44,840 bases of DNA from Embleya sp040605455 (lineage in GTDB: Bacteria > Actinomycetota > Actinomycetes > Streptomycetales > Streptomycetaceae): contig NZ_JBEXCV010000064.1 in assembly GCF_040605455.1 (NCBI RefSeq), positions 1 through 44,840 of the forward strand, in the 5' to 3' direction. The position numbers and the translations under genes were made by a program. Numbering within the stretch: the stretch's first letter is position 1; the number at the start of each line of letters is the position of its first letter. The notes under the pieces are model-generated. The model saw only the letters and a program-made list of their open reading frames with translations. It had not been told where the DNA came from and made no database searches. Below, in pieces: positions 40,857-44,840 of this stretch.

Positions 40857-41408
40857 TCAGGGGTGGGCGCGCAGATAGCGGCCGCGCGAGAGCTCGGTGA
40901 CCAGGACCGGGCGACCGTGCGCGGGGACGGTGGTGCGGCGCTCCTCGGTCATGCCCAGTTTGCCCATCACCTTGATGGATGCGGTGTTGTCCACGTGGCA
41001 GACGGAGACCAGGCGTGGCACCCGGGCGTACTCGAACGCGAACCGGAGCACCTCGAAGGCGGCCTCGGTGGCGATGCCGTGACCCCAGTACGGGCGGGCC
41101 AGCCGCCAGCCGATCTCCACGGCGGGCAGTACCTCGGGCAGGAACTCCGGTACGGCCAGGCCCACCCAGCCCGCGAGCGCGCCGGCCGGGCCCGGTTCGG
41201 CGGTGCGCAGTTCGACCGCGAACAGGCCGAAGCCGCGGGTCTCCCACGCGAGTTCGTACGCGGCCAGGGCAGCGGCGCTCTGCTCGGGGGTACGTGGCAG
41301 GCCGTCGCCCACGTGGCGCATCACCTCGGGGTCGGCGTTCATCGCGGTGAGCGCGGGCAGGTCGTCGTCACGCCAGCGGCGGAGCAGGAGACGGTTTGTT
41401 TCGATCAT
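40857..41408 (-). CDS. GNAT-family N-acetyltransferase (RimJ/RimL-like)
   Basis: A 183-residue protein of the Acetyltransf_3 group. It starts MIETNRLLLRRWRDDDLPAL, typical for RimJ/RimL and related enzymes. The acetyl-CoA pyrophosphate loop is RPYWGHGIATEAAFEVLRFA, with the R/Q-x-x-G-x-G/A pattern. NTASIKVMGKLGM follows, a diagnostic block. The acceptor may be a ribosomal protein N-terminus, an amino acid or an antibiotic; nothing in context decides it. AGGATGG lies upstream of ATG 41408. Confidence 0.92.
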   Translation of the reverse strand: MIETNRLLLRRWRDDDLPALTAMNADPEVMRHVGDGLPRTPEQSAAALAAYELAWETRGFGLFAVELRTAEPGPAGALAGWVGLAVPEFLPEVLPAVEIGWRLARPYWGHGIATEAAFEVLRFAFEYARVPRLVSVCHVDNTASIKVMGKLGMTEERRTTVPAHGRPVLVTELSRGRYLRAHP

Positions 41409-41667
41409 CGGACCATCCTGCCCGAATGTGGCGCAGAGCCCGAGTGGTCGGGTGTTGCCGCGGCCCGCAGCGGGGTCAGGACCGCGACCTGCGGCGAGGC
41501 TCGAACCGCGGCGCGAACGACAGCCCGCATCGCGGCCCGAATCGAGGTTCAATGCGATGTCCGATTCCCGCCGGACGAAGCGCCCGCCATCGCGCACAGT
41601 GGAACCCGGAAGCACCTGTGATCAGTGCACGCGGCATCCGGCCACTGCACGCGGGAAGGAAGCGCTC

Positions 41668-42174
41668 ATGACCGTCCACACCACCCTCGACAGCCCCCTC
41701 GGCGAGCTGCTGCTGATCGGCGACGTACGCCCCGACGGCACGCTCGCGCTGACCTCGCTGTCCGTGCCGGGCCAGAAGGGCGGCGCCGCCGCGGCCGCCG
41801 ACTCGCGCCCGGACCCGGCCGTGTTCGCCGAGGTGGTCCGCCAACTCGACGCCTACTTCGCGGGCGACCTGCACGACTTCGACCTGCCGATGGCATCGCG
41901 CGGCTCGGCCTTCCAGGAACGCATCTGGGCCGCGATCGACGAGATCCCGTACGGCACCACCACCACGTACGGTGCGATCGCCGAGCGGGTGGGCACCTCG
42001 CGGGCGGGAGTGCGTGCGGTCGGTACCGCGATCGGCGCCAACCCGCTGCTTCTGGTCCGGCCGTGCCACCGGGTGATCGGCGCGGACGGCGCGCTGCGCG
42101 GGTACGCCGGCGGCCTGGAACGCAAGGAGTACCTGCTCGCCCACGAAGGCGCCATCCTGGCACGGGTGCGGTGA
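41668..42174 (+). CDS. ogt: Methylated-DNA-[protein]-cysteine S-methyltransferase
   Basis: A 168-residue Ogt/MGMT protein. The alkyl acceptor is Cys133 in VRPCHRVIGADG. The DNA-binding winged helix is VGTSRAGVRAVGTAIGANPL with the arginine finger. Start ATG 41668 has GGGAAGGA seven bases upstream. It transfers methyl or larger groups from O6-guanine or O4-thymine to itself. The stop overlaps the next start by 4 bp (GTGA), so it is coupled to a 2OG-Fe(II) oxygenase and then to an Ada-type domain protein. The whole unit is an alkylation-damage operon. Confidence 0.94.
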   Translation: MTVHTTLDSPLGELLLIGDVRPDGTLALTSLSVPGQKGGAAAAADSRPDPAVFAEVVRQLDAYFAGDLHDFDLPMASRGSAFQERIWAAIDEIPYGTTTTYGAIAERVGTSRAGVRAVGTAIGANPLLLVRPCHRVIGADGALRGYAGGLERKEYLLAHEGAILARVR

Positions 42175-42887
42175 GTGCCGTGGACACGCTGTTCGCCACA
42201 GAGCCGGCCGCCGGCACGGAACTCGCCGCGCGCGTGGACGAGCACGGCCACGCGCTGACCCACCGGATCCTGGACCCGGACGCCTGTCGCGAGATCGCCG
42301 AGCTGTACGACCGCCCGGAGCTCTTCCGGGCCACCATCGACATGGCCCGACATCGGTTCGGCTCCGGCCGGTACCGCTACTTCGCCGCACCCGTGCCCGA
42401 GCCGATCGCGACGCTGCGCGCGTCCTGCTACCCGCACCTGCTGCCGATCGCTCGCGCGTGGGCCGAGCGCCTGGGGCGGCCCGCACCCTGGCCGGACACC
42501 CTGGAGGAGTGGCTGACGATGTGTCATGCGGCAGGCCAGACCCGGCCGACGCCGATCCTGCTGCGCTACGGACCGGGAGACTGGAACGCGTTGCACCGGG
42601 ATCTGTACGGCGACCTGGTCTTCCCGCTCCAGGTGGTGATCGGCCTGGACGAGCCCGGAGTCGACTACACGGGCGGCGAGTTCCTGATGGCCGAGCAGCG
42701 CTTTCGGGCCCAGTCGCGCGGCACCGCGATCAGCCTGCCGCAGGGGCACGGGTTGATCTTCACCACTCGGGATCGCCCGATCCGCTCGGCCCGCGGCTGG
42801 TCGGCGGCGCCGATGCGGCACGGCGTCAGCACCGTGCACACCGGGCTGCGCCGTACTCTCGGATTGGTCTTCCACGATGCGGCGTGA
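42171..42887 (+). CDS. 2OG-Fe(II) oxygenase (probable nucleic-acid dealkylase)
   Basis: A 238-residue protein with the double-stranded beta-helix oxygenase pattern. The iron-binding His-x-Asp is in ALHRDLYGDLVFP (His142, Asp144). The distal histidine lies in MRHGVSTVHTGLRR (His217 or His223) and an arginine (Arg227/228) should hold 2-oxoglutarate. The order and spacing suit the Oxygenase-NA-like group found with DNA-repair genes. It differs from AlkB, yet coupling to ogt and an Ada domain implies oxidative dealkylation of nucleic acid. Start GTG 42171 overlaps ogt, and its stop overlaps the Ada-like ORF by 11 bp. Substrate is inferred from context only. Confidence 0.85.
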   Translation: MSAVDTLFATEPAAGTELAARVDEHGHALTHRILDPDACREIAELYDRPELFRATIDMARHRFGSGRYRYFAAPVPEPIATLRASCYPHLLPIARAWAERLGRPAPWPDTLEEWLTMCHAAGQTRPTPILLRYGPGDWNALHRDLYGDLVFPLQVVIGLDEPGVDYTGGEFLMAEQRFRAQSRGTAISLPQGHGLIFTTRDRPIRSARGWSAAPMRHGVSTVHTGLRRTLGLVFHDAA

Positions 42888-43506
42888 GGTGAAGTACACG
42901 CTGATCGGGCCGGACGGGCGGCCCTACCGCAGCGTCACGCCCGGCACACTGGGCGGCACCACCAACGGTCGGCTGTACGGGCGGTTGGATTGCCGCAGTG
43001 CACTGCGAGCGATCGCGCTCGGCGGCTATGTCGCGAGTCGGGTGTTCTTCGCCGACGAGGCCGCCGCGATCGCGGCCGGGTTCCGGCCGTGCGCGGTGTG
43101 CCTGCCGGCGGCCTACGCCCGCTGGCACGGGCGCCCGCCGGCGCCGCACACCGATGCCGAACTGGCCGAGCTGCTGGGCAGGTTGGCCGGTTGCCGGACG
43201 TTGGCGATCGGGCACGGGCGAGACCGCGCCTCGACCGCCGCAGCGCATGCGCTCGCGGCGGCCTGGCCGGGCGAGGTGGTGGCGCTCGTCTCGTGGCCGG
43301 AGCAGGCCGCCTCGTGGCTGCGCCCGGCGTTGCGGCTGACCGCACAGGCTCCGGACGCGTGGGTGGTGGCGGGTGCGGCACCGGGCTGGGCGGGCATGCG
43401 TGACCGTTTGTTGCGCAGCACCGACTGGGATCCGCAACGCACGTACGCCTTCGCCTCGTTGACGGACGCGATCACCGATACCGGTCGGGACGACGGGCCC
43501 TGGTAG
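42877..43506 (+). CDS. Stand-alone Ada-type zinc-binding domain protein
   Basis: A 209-residue protein whose first 80 residues match the Ada N-terminal domain: NGRLYGRLDCRSALRAIALG, YVASRVFFADEAAAIAAGFR, PCAVC. In E. coli Ada the zinc cysteines are 38, 42, 69 and 72. Here Cys39, Cys72 and Cys75 are kept in the same spacing, but position 43 is leucine. There is no HTH or methyltransferase domain, unlike Ada. The remaining 130 residues read LLGRLAGCRTLAIGHGRDRA and WLRPALRLTAQAPDAWVVAG with no known fold. It could sense or repair methyl phosphotriesters. ATG 42877 overlaps the oxygenase stop; GTG 42892 (VKYTLIGPDG) is an equally good start. Confidence 0.85.
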   Translation: MRREVKYTLIGPDGRPYRSVTPGTLGGTTNGRLYGRLDCRSALRAIALGGYVASRVFFADEAAAIAAGFRPCAVCLPAAYARWHGRPPAPHTDAELAELLGRLAGCRTLAIGHGRDRASTAAAHALAAAWPGEVVALVSWPEQAASWLRPALRLTAQAPDAWVVAGAAPGWAGMRDRLLRSTDWDPQRTYAFASLTDAITDTGRDDGPW

Positions 43507-43510
43507 GCGG

Positions 43511-43541
43511 CGACCCGGCCGGTTTGAGGATGGCCGGGTCG
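43511..43541. terminator. Bidirectional hairpin between convergent genes
   Basis: CGACCCGGCC at 43511-43520 pairs perfectly with GGCCGGGTCG at 43532-43541 across an 11-base loop. It lies 5 bp after the Ada-domain gene stop and 8 bp before the end of the convergent gene, serving both. Confidence 0.75.
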
Positions 43542-43548
43542 GTGCCGA

Positions 43549-44019
43549 CTACCGTTTCGCGTACCGGACCTGCTCGAACGGCCAGTGTTCGGCCAGCCAC
43601 GCGGAGACCTCGCGGTACACCGGCCCGTCGAGTTCGGCCCGGTCGGCCCGGACCCAGGAGCGCACCGAAGTGACGGCGGGGTCGTCCCGGTCCGGGTAGA
43701 TGTAGACGCAGCCGATCACGTCGTAGTCGCCGGCGTTGCCACCGTTGTCGAGCACGGTGTACGTGAAGCCGGTGCGCTTGGTGAAGTCGTCGGAGTGTTC
43801 TACCAGATCGCGCAGATTTTCTTCCGCGGTCAGCCCGTCGAGCGGCGGCCAGTGGCGATCGACGAAGCCGGGGGTGGCCCGGATGTGTTCGATGCTCGAC
43901 GACCACGCGGCCAGATCGGCCCGGTTGTGCCGGGCGGCCAGCGGTTCCAGTCGGAAGGACGGTGTGCTCGGCGCCGCCGGAACGACGAACTCCGCCGGGA
44001 CGAAGGTGGGTTCAGCCAT
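43549..44019 (-). CDS. GNAT-like N-acetyltransferase family protein
   Basis: A 156-residue protein reading FRLEPLAARHNRADLAAWSS, SIEHIRATPGF, FTKRTGFTYTVLD and DVIGCVYIYP. This is a small actinobacterial group annotated as N-acetyltransferase-like: the beta sheet and first helices are right, but the usual R-x-x-G-x-G/A acetyl-CoA loop is not seen in the C-terminal half (RSWVRADRAELDGPVYREVS). It might bind CoA differently or have lost catalysis. The gene ends 42 bp from the convergent Ada-like gene. Confidence 0.7.
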   Translation of the reverse strand: MAEPTFVPAEFVVPAAPSTPSFRLEPLAARHNRADLAAWSSSIEHIRATPGFVDRHWPPLDGLTAEENLRDLVEHSDDFTKRTGFTYTVLDNGGNAGDYDVIGCVYIYPDRDDPAVTSVRSWVRADRAELDGPVYREVSAWLAEHWPFEQVRYAKR

Positions 44020-44078
44020 GGCGGGAGCCTACGCGGAGGGATTCGGCCGGGCGACCGCGGGTCGTTCGAATTCGGCGG

Positions 44079-44711
44079 TCAGTGCGGCGGACTCGCGTCA
44101 CTGCGCGAGGGGTGTGGGGCGGCGTTCGTCACGGCCGTCGTGAGTGCCTCGACCAGCGGGATCGGTGCGGTGTCGGCCGCCGGTGGGTACACCAGCAGCG
44201 TTCCGTCGGCCGCGACGCCGAAGCAGTCGCCGGCGCGGTCGGTGCGGGCGGCCTCGTCGGGGTCGAGCAGGATCGGCGGGCCCGCGCGAAGGACCCGGGT
44301 GTCCGGGGTCAGGCCGGCGCGGAGCACAGCCGCGCGCAGTGCGTTGGCCCGGCCGGGGTGCGAGTTGCGCAACCAGACCTCCTGAGCCTGTACGGCGCCG
44401 CGCTCCAGGAACGGCCGACCCGCGCGGTCGAGTGAGAACAGGTCCAGGACCGGTCGACGGCGATCCACGACGCCCGGCCGCCGGCGGATGAACCGGGACA
44501 GCCCCCGCGCGGGCGGGTATCCGAAGACCGGCAGCGTCGCGATACCCCGCCTGTCGAACTCCGCAGCCGTCGCGGCCAGGAGCAGCTCGATGCGTTCGAT
44601 GATCCGGGCCCAGTCCGCAGGTCGCCCCGCGGCCGGTGTCGCGCCGGCTGCGGCTGCCGGGTCCGCCAACCGCTTGCGCTCCGCCTCGATGTGGGCGTCG
44701 AAGTCGCTCAT
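44079..44711 (-). CDS. Hypothetical protein, 210 residues
   Basis: I do not recognise a family. The first half is helical and charged (ADWARIIERIELLLAATAAEFDRR). Then comes a Pro/Arg-rich stretch (YPPARGLSRFIRRRPGVVDRRRP) and a beta-type part (AVQAQEVWLRNSHPGRANAL, GDCFGVAADGTLLVYPPAAD). There is no signal peptide or membrane segment. AGG lies eight bases before ATG 44711. A possible gene end lies 9 bp upstream on the same strand, so it may be the last gene of an operon that begins beyond the window. Confidence 0.65.
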   Translation of the reverse strand: MSDFDAHIEAERKRLADPAAAAGATPAAGRPADWARIIERIELLLAATAAEFDRRGIATLPVFGYPPARGLSRFIRRRPGVVDRRRPVLDLFSLDRAGRPFLERGAVQAQEVWLRNSHPGRANALRAAVLRAGLTPDTRVLRAGPPILLDPDEAARTDRAGDCFGVAADGTLLVYPPAADTAPIPLVEALTTAVTNAAPHPSRSDASPPH

Positions 44712-44720
44712 GGCGGCAAC

Positions 44721-44840
44721 CTACCGGCGCGAACCCGCCGGCGGACGGCCACCGAGGTCGATGGATCGGAGGCCCGGCCCGCCTTGGTGCGGCGGCCGTC
44801 CGCCGCCCGGCTCGGCGGGCTGCCCCGCCTCGGCCCGGCG
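44721..44840 (-). CDS. Possible 3' end of a gene entering from the right edge
   Basis: A minus-strand frame is open from the window edge and stops with TAG at 44721-44723 (ends DLGGRPPAGSRR). It would end 9 bp before the next ATG, which suits an operon, but all frames are open in DNA this rich in GC over 120 bp, so support is weak. Confidence 0.3.
   Translation of the reverse strand, partial: RRAEAGQPAEPGGGRPPHQGGPGLRSIDLGGRPPAGSRR

Noticed and set aside
41203..41667. An N-terminal extension of Ogt (long in-frame ORF)
   Set aside because: The extension is antisense to the GNAT gene, and AAGGA sits correctly before ATG 41668, where the domain begins.
1..44840. CRISPR arrays, insertion sequences, integrases or phage genes
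   Set aside because: None seen: the repeats are short promoter or minisatellite types, and no transposase, integrase or terminal inverted repeats were recognised.

Overview
The window is 44.8 kb of very GC-rich DNA with strong G/C bias at third codon positions, frequent GTG starts, 4-bp GTGA overlaps and family content (LAL-type LuxR regulator, two XRE regulators with MmyB-like ligand domains, DinB-like, VOC, SDR and HxlR proteins). This points to an actinomycete, most likely a Streptomyces-like member of the Streptomycetales. The genus cannot be fixed from sequence reading alone. Apart from lipB, exonuclease III, NDH-2 and ABC-F most genes are accessory, and several are visibly decaying, which fits a chromosomal-arm or otherwise weakly selected region.

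Layout. 1-5.5 kb: a truncated LAL regulator, a crotonase-family protein, a methyltransferase overlapping lipB, and a frameshifted DinB-like gene. 5.7-9.1 kb: a YciI-like gene, then a tightly coupled two-gene terpene operon (class II DxDD cyclase plus class I terpene synthase) closed by a hairpin terminator. 9.3-12.5 kb: membrane acyltransferase, membrane-anchored SH3-like protein, winged-helix AlkZ/AlkX-like protein. 12.5-16 kb: XRE regulator divergent from an SDR, two unknown proteins, a VOC protein. 16-20 kb: PCMT-fold methyltransferase, type II NADH dehydrogenase, MFS exporter. 20-26 kb: HD-domain protein, unknowns, APH-fold kinase, a decayed RibD/DHFR-like fragment, ATP-grasp, histidine phosphatase. 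26-31.5 kb: an LLM flavin monooxygenase/SDR operon, ABC-F protein, unknown protein. 31.6-35 kb: asparaginase, a small basic protein and a NUDIX gene separated by a phased repeat array, exonuclease III. 35-40.6 kb: XRE regulator divergent from a DHA2 exporter, a broken HxlR regulator, DUF488, and a NAD(P)-binding protein divergent from a TetR regulator with two operators. 40.6-44.8 kb: SDR remnant, acetyltransferases, and a three-gene DNA alkylation-damage operon (Ogt, 2OG-Fe(II) oxygenase, stand-alone Ada-type zinc domain).

How the genes may work together. The best candidate for new chemistry is the class II/class I terpene synthase pair. The first enzyme carries a DVDD protonation motif. The second has a good NSE/DTE motif, pyrophosphate-sensor arginines and an RY pair, but an altered first metal motif (E-N-S-L-V-D). 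No prenyl diphosphate synthase or P450 lies in the window, so the pair would draw on the cell's own FPP or GGPP. The acyltransferase downstream and the distant LimB-like monooxygenase/SDR operon are possible but unproven tailoring partners. The repair operon at 41.7-43.5 kb is a second coherent unit. No tRNA, rRNA, CRISPR array, insertion sequence or phage gene was recognised.
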